Made by a program: the position numbers and the translations under genes. Shown here one piece after another: positions 1 to 6,444 of a stretch of DNA of 6,754 bases (position 1 is its first letter; every line of letters begins with the position of its first letter). The notes beneath the pieces are model-generated. The model was given only the letters and a program-made list of their open reading frames with translations. It did no database searches and was not told the DNA's origin. Source of the DNA: Streptosporangiaceae bacterium. GTDB lineage: Bacteria > Actinomycetota > Actinomycetes > Streptosporangiales > Streptosporangiaceae. The DNA lies in NCBI GenBank assembly GCA_030045295.1, contig JASIGD010000200.1, positions 1-6,754 on the forward strand, written 5' to 3'.

Positions 1-348
1 GACGACCTCGGCCACGATGAGGGCCAGCACGCCGGTCGCTACCGCTTCGACGACGTGCTGGACCTGGCCCCTGATGAGCTGGTAGACGCCCAGGGCTACG
101 GGCAGGATCAGCAGCGCGAACAGCGCAACCGGGGGCGCGACGTCGAGCAGGGCGGACGGCAGCCGCTTGCTTGCGCCCACGATGTCGGTCTCCACCCCCG
201 TGGTAGTGGCGCTGGCCGCGACGGCGGCCACCGCCAGCACGAAGATCTCGATGCAGGACATGACGCAGCGCAGCCCGTCGATCGGCTTACGGATCCGGCG
301 CTCGAGCCGATCGGTGACCTCGATCTTGCCCGGCTGGGGTGGCGTCAC
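1..348 (-). CDS. Multi-pass membrane protein, N-terminal 116 residues (possible LPG-synthase-TM/flippase-like family)
   Basis: The frame is open from a GTG at 348-346 to the window edge, so only the first 116 residues are visible. An in-frame TGA at 363-361 lies just upstream, so the GTG is the only start before an internal ATG at residue 30. That ATG sits inside the first hydrophobic segment and would spoil the charged N-terminus. The order seen is a hydrophilic, Arg-rich cytosolic leader (residues 1-28, containing DRLERRIRKPIDGLR), a first membrane segment (about 29-50), a short polar loop, a second membrane segment (about 70-92, with ALFALLILPVALGVYQL), and the start of a third (about 98-116). 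The leader followed by paired helices recalls the long actinobacterial proteins with a lysylphosphatidylglycerol-synthase-type transmembrane domain. That family call is from memory and weak. The membrane location is well supported. The gene is divergent from the dehydrogenase. No strong ribosome binding site is visible. Confidence 0.6.
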   Translation of the reverse strand, partial: MTPPQPGKIEVTDRLERRIRKPIDGLRCVMSCIEIFVLAVAAVAASATTTGVETDIVGASKRLPSALLDVAPPVALFALLILPVALGVYQLIRGQVQHVVEAVATGVLALIVAEVV

Positions 349-451
349 GGCACGATCGTTTCATCTGGCCGCGCGGTCGCATAGATGCAGCACCGACGCT
401 TTGGTGCGGCGCCGTTCCGCGGACCCCCAGCGGCCGCGTATCGTCCCGGAC
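349..451. promoter_or_regulatory. Divergent intergenic region with small palindromes
   Basis: This 103-base spacer must carry promoters for both the leftward membrane protein and the rightward dehydrogenase. Directly visible are an 8-bp perfect palindrome ACGATCGT (352-359), a GCAT-AG-ATGC inverted repeat (379-388), and GCACC/GGTGC arms with an 8-base spacer (390-394 and 403-407). Any of these could be an operator half-site pair, but such short repeats are common by chance in GC-rich DNA. I could not find a convincing -35/-10 pair on either strand. Being a divergent promoter region follows from gene layout; the operator role is speculation. Confidence 0.3.
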
Positions 452-1654
452 ATGAGGGTTTCGGAGATACGCCAGCTGATCAAGATGAAACCGGTCGAGC
501 TGGACGCGACCCGCAGGCGGCTTTCGGCCTGTCATGACGTGGCTGACCTGCGGGCGGCCGGGCGTCGCCGGACGCCCCGCCCGGTCTTTGACTACGTCGA
601 CGGGGGGGCCGATGAAGAGCTGTCGGTGCGGGCTAACACGCGGGCGTTCCGGCGCTGGCGGTTCCGTCCCCGCGCGCTGGTGAACGTGTCGGAGCCGGAT
701 TTGTCCGCGGCGTTCCTCGGCTCGGTCGCGCCGCTGCCGCTGGCGCTGGCGCCGACCGGGTACACGCGGATGATGCACCCGGGCGGGGAGATCGCCGCCG
801 CGCGCGCGGCGCAGCGGCACGGCCTGCCCTACGCGCTGTCCACGATGGCGACCACGACCATCGAGGCGGTCGCGGCGGCCGCGCAGCCGGATCTGTGGTT
901 CCAGCTGTACATCTTGCGCGACAGCGGGCTGAACAAGGAGCTGGTCGACCGGGCCGCCGCGGCCAAGTACCGGGTCCTGGTCGTGACGGTGGACTGCTTC
1001 GTGACCGGCCACCGGAGCAGGGACCGGCGCAACGGGCTGGTCATCCCGCCCGAGCTCACCGCGCGGACGCTGGCCAGCATCGCGGCCAAGCCGGGGTACT
1101 GGGCCCGGATGCTGCGCAGCCCGGCCATCGACTTCGCGAACTTCACCGGGCACCCGGCGGTGACCATCGAGGACACCGGGCAGTTGTTCAACCCGGCCAT
1201 CACCTGGGACGACATCGCCGATCTGCGGGCGCGCTGGCCGGGCAGGCTGGTCATCAAAGGCCCGCTCGGCCCGGCGGACGCGGCGCGGGCCGTCGCGGCC
1301 GGGGCGGACGGCGTGCAGCTGTCCAACCACGGCGGGCGCCAGCTCGACCGCACGGTGCCGCCCGCCGAGGTGATCGCCCCGGTCCGCGAGGCGGTCGGGC
1401 CGGACGTGTCGGTGCTGGTCGATTCCGGCATCCGGCACGGCTCCGACATCGCGGTGGCGCTAGCGCTCGGCGCGGACGCCTGCGCGATCGGGCGCGCCTA
1501 CCTGTACGGGCTGATGGCCGGCGGCGAGGCCGGGGTGGACAAGGCGCTGGACATCCTGGCCGCCCAGTTCAAGCGGACCATGCAGCTGCTCGGCGTGCCC
1601 TCGGTGGCCGAGCTGCGCGCGCACGGCCGCGAGCTGCTCAGCCGCGAGGCGTAG
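452..1654 (+). CDS. FMN-dependent alpha-hydroxy-acid (L-lactate) dehydrogenase, LldD-like
   Basis: This 400-residue TIM-barrel flavoprotein should oxidise an L-2-hydroxy acid to the 2-keto acid using FMN. Every catalytic residue known from spinach glycolate oxidase has a counterpart. Tyr48 (FDYVDGG) matches Tyr24, Tyr153 (FQLY) matches Tyr129, Asp181 (TVD) matches Asp157, and Arg188 matches Arg164. Lys269 (VIKG) matches Lys230, and His293 and Arg296 (SNHGGRQLD) match His254 and Arg257. The FMN-phosphate region is LVDSGIRHGSDI (322-333) and IGRAYLYGL (346-354). Length and order closely match mycobacterial LldD2 as I recall it, so quinone-linked lactate dehydrogenase is more likely than glycolate oxidase, but the substrate is unproven. 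The ATG at 452 is chosen because residues 1-24 resemble the family N-terminus (LDATRRRL). The frame is open further upstream to 167, but that part is not family-like. The ribosome binding site is poor (GGA). One oddity is that the usual Pro-containing VPV/TPV after Asp181 is CFV here. The exporter follows after 2 bases. Confidence 0.93.
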   Translation: MRVSEIRQLIKMKPVELDATRRRLSACHDVADLRAAGRRRTPRPVFDYVDGGADEELSVRANTRAFRRWRFRPRALVNVSEPDLSAAFLGSVAPLPLALAPTGYTRMMHPGGEIAAARAAQRHGLPYALSTMATTTIEAVAAAAQPDLWFQLYILRDSGLNKELVDRAAAAKYRVLVVTVDCFVTGHRSRDRRNGLVIPPELTARTLASIAAKPGYWARMLRSPAIDFANFTGHPAVTIEDTGQLFNPAITWDDIADLRARWPGRLVIKGPLGPADAARAVAAGADGVQLSNHGGRQLDRTVPPAEVIAPVREAVGPDVSVLVDSGIRHGSDIAVALALGADACAIGRAYLYGLMAGGEAGVDKALDILAAQFKRTMQLLGVPSVAELRAHGRELLSREA

Positions 1655-1656
1655 CC

Positions 1657-2343
1657 ATGGTGTCGACCGGACAGCTGCTCGGCTTTGCGCTGGCCTCGCT
1701 GGTGCTGATCGTCATCCCGGGGCCGGGAGTGCTCTTCGTGGTGGGGCGCGCCCTGGCGTACGGACGCCGCACCGCGCTGGCCACGGCGTGCGGGCACGCG
1801 GCGGGCAACTACGTGGTGGCGGCGTGCGTGGCGGTCGGGCTGGGCGCGCTGCTGGAACGCTCGGTCCAGGCGTTCGTGATCGTCAAGATAGCGGGCGCGC
1901 TGTACCTGGTGTGGCTCGGCATCCACGCGATACGCCGGCGCAAGTCGCTGGCGGGAGATGCTGGCCTCGGGGGGACGAACCCTTCTTCCCCCCCGGACCC
2001 ACCCGGTCAGGGGGACCCGTCCCCCCGAACCCCCCTCGGGAAAGCCGCCCGGGACGGGGCCTTGGTGGGCCTCACCAACCCCAAGGCGTACATCTTGTTC
2101 GGCGCGATCCTGCCCCAGTTCGTCGACCGCGCGGCCGGGCACGTGCCCGCGCAGATGCTGGTCCTGGCCCTGGTCTCGGTGGCCATCGGAGCGGTCTCGG
2201 ACTCCTGCTGGGGATGCGCGGCCAGCGCGGTGCGGGCCTGGTTCGCGCGCTCCCCGCGCCGCTACGAGCTGGTCGGCGGCGCCGGAGGGCTGGCCATGAT
2301 CGGCGTGGGCGTGACCGTGGCGCTGGCCGGCCGGCGAAGCTGA
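1657..2343 (+). CDS. LysE/RhtB-family amino-acid or metabolite exporter
   Basis: This is a 228-residue inner-membrane protein of the LysE/RhtB superfamily, which exports amino acids or related small molecules by proton-driven transport. Visible hallmarks are the first membrane segment ending in IPGPG (residues 20-24), RALAYGRR (31-38), a second and third hydrophobic segment (about 41-64 and 70-93), and GLTNPKAYILFGAILPQF (about 138-155). The C-terminal segments include DSCWG and a final helix ending AGRRS. The family is normally about 205-210 residues. The excess here is a Pro/Gly-rich block of 23 residues (104-126) in the cytosolic loop after helix 3, encoded by a palindromic repeat (see the separate entry). 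The start ATG follows the dehydrogenase stop by 2 bases. A GAGG at 1646-1649, 7 bases before the ATG, supports this start and suggests coupled translation in an operon. The substrate cannot be assigned; pairing with a hydroxy-acid dehydrogenase hints at a metabolite produced or consumed by that enzyme. Confidence 0.9.
   Translation: MVSTGQLLGFALASLVLIVIPGPGVLFVVGRALAYGRRTALATACGHAAGNYVVAACVAVGLGALLERSVQAFVIVKIAGALYLVWLGIHAIRRRKSLAGDAGLGGTNPSSPPDPPGQGDPSPRTPLGKAARDGALVGLTNPKAYILFGAILPQFVDRAAGHVPAQMLVLALVSVAIGAVSDSCWGCAASAVRAWFARSPRRYELVGGAGGLAMIGVGVTVALAGRRS
1965..2040 (+). repeat. GC-rich palindromic element apparently inserted in frame in the exporter gene
   Basis: The block is bounded by a direct repeat of CCTCGGG (1965-1971 and 2034-2040), with copies 69 bases apart, exactly 23 codons. 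Inside is a perfect 11-bp inverted repeat, TCGGGGGGACG (1967-1977) against CGTCCCCCCGA (2018-2028), with further C-run/G-run pairing between the arms. The translation is a Gly/Pro/Ser/Asp-rich stretch with no membrane or catalytic character. Removing one direct-repeat copy plus the intervening DNA leaves the frame intact and restores a protein of 205 residues, the usual family length. The repeats are seen directly. That this is a small mobile or dispersed repeat element is inference. The alternative is a locally expanded low-complexity loop. Confidence 0.55.
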
Positions 2344-2350
2344 GCCGGCC
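2329..2350. terminator. Candidate hairpin between convergent genes
   Basis: GGCCGGC (2329-2335) and GCCGGCC (2344-2350) can pair as a 7-bp GC stem around an 8-base loop that contains the exporter stop codon. It lies at the 17-base junction where two genes converge, where a bidirectional terminator would be expected. There is no T-tract on either strand, and GCCGGC words are frequent in such DNA, so this is tentative. Confidence 0.25.
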
Positions 2351-2360
2351 CGGCGACGCG

Positions 2361-3008
2361 TCAGATCACCGGCGGCAGGTCCTCGATCTGCTTCTTGGTG
2401 AGGTTGAGCTTGATGCCGTCGTCCATGTTGACCACGGCGCTGACCGGGATGGCGACTTCCTTGTGCCCCCAGAAGTGTCCCTCCCGGAGCAGCACGTGGG
2501 TCACCTGCTGGTGGTCCGGATCGACCACGAAACCCTGCACCTCGCCGATCCCGCCGTCGACGGCGTAGACCGGATCGCCGTGACGTACCTGCGCCTCGCC
2601 CACCGGCACGACGTCGTTGAGGGTGGTAGGCACGCGGTGTCCCAGGCTGCCGCCGATGGACACGCCGGAGACGGAACCGCCCACACCTATGCCCCCGACG
2701 TTTCCGTAGCCCTGGACCGACTCGGGAGAGCCGTATCCGCCCCCGTAATCTTGGCCCGCGACCAGGTCGACTTCCTCGGCGCGCTCGAGTCCGTCGAACT
2801 CCTCGAGCGTGCAGCGCAGCCTGATTTCGCCGGCCGCGGAGTCGACCAGCTCGAGCGGGACGAGACGGCTGTCCTGCTTGCCGTGCTTTGGTTCGATGAC
2901 CAGATGCGTGACCGTCATAGCGCCCGGGTCGGTGATTATGCCGCTCACCTCGCCGCACAAACCATCCGAGCAGATCGCTCTGGCCCCGATCGTGAACTCC
3001 GTCGCCAT
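2361..3008 (-). CDS. Protein with two PRC-barrel-like repeats joined by a Gly-rich linker
   Basis: This is a 215-residue soluble protein with no signal peptide or membrane segment. Two PRC-barrel-like beta domains are visible. Domain one spans about residues 4-70 (GEVSGIITDP at 19-28, VTHLVIEP at 33-40). Domain two spans about 140-203 (GEVQGFVVDP at 155-164, VTHVLLRE at 169-176, then a strand ending AIPVSAV). The shared pattern GEVxGxxxDPxxxxVTH shows an internal duplication. Between them, residues 85-124 form a Gly/Tyr/Ser/Val-rich low-complexity linker. PRC barrels occur in RNA-processing (RimM), photosynthetic and many stress-linked proteins, usually as binding modules. No enzyme activity is implied and the role here is unknown. 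Two ATGs are available (3017 and 3008). GGAGGG (3018-3023) abuts the first but sits 9 bases before the second, so 3008 is preferred. A TAGGCT on the minus strand (3056-3051) could be a -10 box, without a matching -35. The gene lies downstream of the protease on the same strand and converges on the exporter. Confidence 0.85.
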   Translation of the reverse strand: MATEFTIGARAICSDGLCGEVSGIITDPGAMTVTHLVIEPKHGKQDSRLVPLELVDSAAGEIRLRCTLEEFDGLERAEEVDLVAGQDYGGGYGSPESVQGYGNVGGIGVGGSVSGVSIGGSLGHRVPTTLNDVVPVGEAQVRHGDPVYAVDGGIGEVQGFVVDPDHQQVTHVLLREGHFWGHKEVAIPVSAVVNMDDGIKLNLTKKQIEDLPPVI

Positions 3009-3017
3009 TGCCGCCAT

Positions 3018-3023
3018 CCCTCC
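3018..3023 (-). promoter_or_regulatory. Ribosome binding site deciding the PRC-protein start
   Basis: The minus strand reads GGAGGG, a near-perfect anti-16S match. It touches the ATG at 3017-3015 (no spacing) and is 9 bases from the ATG at 3008-3006. Normal spacing therefore selects the downstream ATG. Confidence 0.6.
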
Positions 3024-3093
3024 AGCCGTCGCCGACTCGCGCGTACGCCGAGCCTAACCTGACGAGCGGCGGGGGCGGCTCACCCGAGACGGG

Positions 3094-6000
3094 TTATTCG
3101 GAGGCCCGCGGTTCCCGGGGCGGAAGCGGCGCGCGGGTCGAGAGCGGCGGACGGGACTTGAGCGGGCCGGTGGACGTGTCCGGGGGAACGACGGGCGGCT
3201 CCTTCTCCAGCGCCTCCAGCGCGAGCCGCACGGCGGTCTCCAGCTGCGGGTCCCGGCCGGCCGCCCAGTCGTCCGGCGAGATCAGCACCTCCACGTCCGG
3301 GTCCACCCCGTAGTTCTCCACGTCCCAGCCGAGCTCCTCGAACCAGAAGGCCCACCTGGGCACGGTCATGTGGGTGCCGTCGACCAGCTCGTGCCCGGGC
3401 AACCCGTCGATGCCGGTCACGCCGCCCCAGGTGCGGGTGCCGACGACCGGGCCGAGGCCGAGCAGGCGGATGGCCGCGGTGACGATGTCGCCGTCGGACC
3501 CGGCGTACTCGTCCGTCACCGTCACCAGCGGGCCGCGCCGTGCCTCCAGGGGGTACGAGATGGGCTGCAGCCAGCGCACGTTGTCCCAGCCGATGACGCG
3601 GCGGGCCAGCTTCTCCACCACGAGCTGCGAGGTATGCCCGCCGCGGTTCCCGCGCACGTCCACGACCAGGGCGTCGAACCGCATCTCGGTCCGCAGGTCG
3701 CGGTGGAAATGCGCCCAGCCCTCCCCCACCATGTCCGGGATGTGCAGGTAACCCAGGCGCCCCCGGCCGAGCTCACGGACGAGGCGTCGCTGGGCTCTGA
3801 CCCATTCCTGGTACCGCAGTCGCCGCTCGTCGCGCAGCGGCACGACGACGACCCGGCGCGGGTCACCGGACCGCGGGCGGATGGTCAGCTCGACGGGCTT
3901 GCCCGCCGTCCCGGCCAGCAACGGCCACGGGCCGCGGACCGGGTCAACGGGCTGCCCGTCCACCGCGATCAGCTCGTCGCCCGGACGCACCGCCACCCCC
4001 GGTGCGGCCAGCGGCGAGCGGGCCCGCGGGTCGGATGACTCGCCGGGCAGCACGCGGTCCACGACCCACCGCCCGGAATCATCCCGCGAGATGTCCGCGC
4101 CGAGCTGTCCCGCAGCCGCGGATTCGTGGCCCGACCCGAAGGAATCGCCGGCCTTCAGCACGTAGGCGTGCGAGGTACCCAGCTCGGCGACTACCTCCCA
4201 CAGCAGGTCGGTGAAATCGTCCGCGCCGCGGATGCGGTCGAGCAGGGGCCGGTACGCCTCCAGCACGCCGTCCCAGTCCACGCCCGACATGTCCGGGGTC
4301 CAGAAGTCGCGGCGCATGAGCCGCCCCATCTCGGCGTAGGCCTGCCGCCACAGCGCGACCGGGTCGGCCTGGAACCGGGCCCGCGACAGGTCCACGGTCA
4401 CGACCTCGTCCCAGGCGCGGTCCGCCTCCTTGCGCTCGGACGGCAGGACGCGCACCTCATCGTGGTCCTTGACCACCAGGCGGGTCCCGTCGCCGCTGAC
4501 GTCGAACCAGTCAAGCTCGTCCGCCAGCTCGGTGACCTCCCGCTTGTGCAGGTCGAACCGCTCCAGGGCGGGACGCGGCGCGGCGTCGTCGACGTCTGCG
4601 GCGCTCTCGCCGAGCACGCCGGCGACAGGCTCGCGCAACCAGGCCAGGCCGCCCTTGACGGCCCGCAGCCCGGAGTACCTGGCCTCGGGAACGGGCACGC
4701 CTACCACGCGATCTGCGAGCCCTTCTGGGTCGAGTGTCACCACGGCCCGTTCGGGGGAATCGGGATTGTCCTCGGACGCGGCCGGATCCTGGCCCACCGG
4801 GCGGCCACCTGGCAGCGGCCCGAAGGGAGAGGGGGTCTCGGCGGCGAGTGGGACCAGGTACGGGCGGGCGCCGAGGGGGAACGACATGTCGAAGGACTGG
4901 GCGTCGTAGACCGGGTCGAAGCTACGCCGGGACAAGAAGGCCAGGTACAGCCCGTCGGCGGTGAACGCCGGATCGGTGTCCTCGAACCGGCCGTCGGTGA
5001 CGTCGATGACCTGACGGTCAGCGATCCGCGCCAGCCTGATCCGGCGCAGCGGCCGCGGCCCGGGCTGGGACCAGGCCAGCCAGGCCGAATCCGGCGACCA
5101 GGACAGCCCGTCGACGGGCCCGTCGTCGGACGCCGCCAGCTCGGTGACCCGGCTCGAGGCCACGTCCACCGTCAGCAGCCTGCCGTCGTGCGCGGCGACC
5201 GCGACCGCAGCCCCGTCCGGGGAGGCAGCCAGGCTGGCCACATCGCCGATGAGGCCTTCGGCCACCCGGGCGGACGGAGCCTCACCGGTGACGGCGGCGA
5301 TCTGCAGCGCGTCGGCGCCGGAGGCGTCGGTGACCCACACGACCCGGCCCGAGTCGCCGAGCACCCGGGGCAGCCGGGCGCGCGCGGCCGGGTCCACGAA
5401 CAGCGCGCGGGCCGGGCCGTCCCTGTGCGTCAGCCAGTGCACCGTCCCCCGCACCTCGACCACGCTGGCCTGGCCCGTCTGATCGCAGTCCAGGCTGCCC
5501 AGGTGTTCCCGGGCCGAGATCAGCCGCGGCGCCCGGGCCGCGGCCGGCGACCCGAGGGTCACCTCGAGCTTGCGCGGCGCCGGCGCGTCCGGGCCGTCCA
5601 GCAGCCAGATGTCGCCGGCCACGTGGTAGACGATCCGCTGCCCGTCCGTGGACGGGTTCCTGGCGTAGAAGCCGTCGTGATCGGTGTGCCGGACCAGGCC
5701 GGTGCCGTCCGGCGCGCAGGAGTAGATGTTGCCGGTGCCCTCGTGATCGGACACGAAGAACAGCCTGCCGCCGATCAGCATCGGGCCGGCCAGCTGGCCC
5801 TTCAGGTCGGCCAGCACCCTGGTGAAGAGGGGGTCCTGGTCGCTGGCGACCCACAGCTTGCCCGCGGTGCCGCCCCGGTACCGCTTCCAGTGGGCGGGCT
5901 CGCGGCCCATCCGGCCGGTCAGCAGGGCGGTGCCCGTTTCCTCCAGGGCCAGCTCGGTGACCGGGCCGAACGGCAGCCGCCTGGGCGGCGCTCCCTCGAC

Positions 6001-6372
6001 CGGGACTGCGTAGGCCCAGGTGAACTGCGTCTCGGGCTGGCCGGCGGCGGTGACCGCGAGCACCTCGCCTCCGGCGGTCCAGCCCGCCACGCCGGTCCTG
6101 TTGTCGCCCCAGTACGTGAGCCTGGCCGCGGCGCTGCCGTCGGGGTCGGTCACGTAGACCTCGGGGTTACCGTCCCGCCAGCTGGTCCAGGCGATCGAAG
6201 TCCCGTCACGGGAGAACCGGGGGTGGCTCACCGGCGCCGCATCGGCGGAAAGCCGCCACGCTCGGCCTCCGCCGGCCGGGGCCAGCCAGATGTCGTCTTC
6301 TGCCGCGAAGACCACGAGCTCACCGTGAACGTGCGGATACCTAAGATAACCAGCTGCAGTCACGCGGTTCAT
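3094..6372 (-). CDS. Tricorn-type protease (S41 family, beta-propeller + PDZ + serine peptidase core)
   Basis: This 1092-residue protein has the full tricorn layout. A first beta-propeller spans about residues 5-285 (RYPHVHGELV, EDDIWLAP, PRFSRDG, LTYWGD). A second spans about 285-655 (AASPDG 382-387, SWSPDS 424-429, and the family signature SFDPVYD with FDMSFPLGARPYLVPL at 484-509). A helical core (about 665-735) holds GTSHAY with Ser734-His735. A PDZ domain follows (about 755-835, RPGDELIAVDGQPV), then the C-terminal peptidase lobe with VVDVRGNRGGHTSQL, nucleophile Ser915, and TDEYAGSDGD with Glu955. Thermoplasma tricorn uses His746, Ser965 and Glu1023, so the triad looks intact; the Glu match is by motif. 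It should be a large cytosolic oligomer trimming proteasome-derived peptides. No signal peptide follows this start. A Pro-rich tail (about 1057-1092) ends it. ATG 6372 is the first in-frame start after the regulator gene, with a poor ribosome binding site. GTG 6363 (VTAAGYLRYP) is a serious alternative. Confidence 0.93.
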   Translation of the reverse strand: MNRVTAAGYLRYPHVHGELVVFAAEDDIWLAPAGGGRAWRLSADAAPVSHPRFSRDGTSIAWTSWRDGNPEVYVTDPDGSAAARLTYWGDNRTGVAGWTAGGEVLAVTAAGQPETQFTWAYAVPVEGAPPRRLPFGPVTELALEETGTALLTGRMGREPAHWKRYRGGTAGKLWVASDQDPLFTRVLADLKGQLAGPMLIGGRLFFVSDHEGTGNIYSCAPDGTGLVRHTDHDGFYARNPSTDGQRIVYHVAGDIWLLDGPDAPAPRKLEVTLGSPAAARAPRLISAREHLGSLDCDQTGQASVVEVRGTVHWLTHRDGPARALFVDPAARARLPRVLGDSGRVVWVTDASGADALQIAAVTGEAPSARVAEGLIGDVASLAASPDGAAVAVAAHDGRLLTVDVASSRVTELAASDDGPVDGLSWSPDSAWLAWSQPGPRPLRRIRLARIADRQVIDVTDGRFEDTDPAFTADGLYLAFLSRRSFDPVYDAQSFDMSFPLGARPYLVPLAAETPSPFGPLPGGRPVGQDPAASEDNPDSPERAVVTLDPEGLADRVVGVPVPEARYSGLRAVKGGLAWLREPVAGVLGESAADVDDAAPRPALERFDLHKREVTELADELDWFDVSGDGTRLVVKDHDEVRVLPSERKEADRAWDEVVTVDLSRARFQADPVALWRQAYAEMGRLMRRDFWTPDMSGVDWDGVLEAYRPLLDRIRGADDFTDLLWEVVAELGTSHAYVLKAGDSFGSGHESAAAGQLGADISRDDSGRWVVDRVLPGESSDPRARSPLAAPGVAVRPGDELIAVDGQPVDPVRGPWPLLAGTAGKPVELTIRPRSGDPRRVVVVPLRDERRLRYQEWVRAQRRLVRELGRGRLGYLHIPDMVGEGWAHFHRDLRTEMRFDALVVDVRGNRGGHTSQLVVEKLARRVIGWDNVRWLQPISYPLEARRGPLVTVTDEYAGSDGDIVTAAIRLLGLGPVVGTRTWGGVTGIDGLPGHELVDGTHMTVPRWAFWFEELGWDVENYGVDPDVEVLISPDDWAAGRDPQLETAVRLALEALEKEPPVVPPDTSTGPLKSRPPLSTRAPLPPREPRASE

Positions 6373-6376
6373 CTTA
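6371..6376 (-). promoter_or_regulatory. Candidate -10 box for a leaderless protease transcript
   Basis: The minus strand reads TAAGAT, fitting the TAnnnT actinobacterial -10 pattern. It is followed by 7 bases and then the GTG at 6363-6361. A transcript starting at that GTG would be leaderless, which fits the absence of any Shine-Dalgarno sequence before either candidate start. No good -35 is visible at 17-19 bases; that region is the end of the 12-bp repeat tract. The hexamer overlaps the alternative ATG start, so both readings cannot hold for the same transcript. Confidence 0.25.
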
Positions 6377-6396
6377 TGGTCTGCCGCGAGCCGCCC

Positions 6397-6444
6397 CAGG
6401 GTTAGAACCAGGGTTAGAACCAGGGTTGGAGCCAGCGCTAGAGC
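6397..6444. repeat. 12-bp tandem repeat, four units
   Basis: On the plus strand CAGGGTTAGAAC occurs at 6397-6408 and again, identical, at 6409-6420. A third unit with 2 mismatches follows (6421-6432, CAGGGTTGGAGC), then a fourth with 3 mismatches (6433-6444, CAGCGCTAGAGC). The tract fills most of the 65-base gap between regulator and protease, and the fourth unit includes the regulator stop codon (6440-6438). Across each unit boundary is the inverted repeat GGTT-AG-AACC (6400-6409, 6412-6421), so the tract is also a set of near-palindromes at 12-bp intervals. It is less GC-rich than the genes around it. It may be a multi-site operator or a slippage-prone minisatellite. Confidence 0.8.

Noticed and set aside
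55..384. Short plus-strand open frame at the left edge
   Set aside because: Gln/Arg/Asp/Gly-rich shadow of the minus-strand membrane protein, which has proper hydrophobic segments.
167..451. N-terminal extension of the dehydrogenase to an upstream ATG
   Set aside because: The added 95 residues overlap the divergent membrane-protein gene, have no family similarity and would remove the intergenic promoter region.
1498..2958. Long minus-strand open frame across the exporter and PRC genes
   Set aside because: Arg/Gly/Ala-rich translation without motifs; it overlaps two well-supported genes.
3082..3094. ACCCG-AGA-CGGGT hairpin at the protease stop as a terminator
   Set aside because: Only 5 bp of stem with a 3-base loop and no T-tract; too weak to call.
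4126..6405. Very long open frame on the plus strand opposite the protease
   Set aside because: Its translation is Gly/Arg/Pro/Val/His-rich with no domain, as expected from the shadow of a GC-biased gene. The minus-strand protease has clear family motifs throughout.
6397..6432. GGGTTA words resembling telomere repeats
   Set aside because: The period is 12, not 6, and the tract is only four units between two bacterial genes. The resemblance is coincidental.
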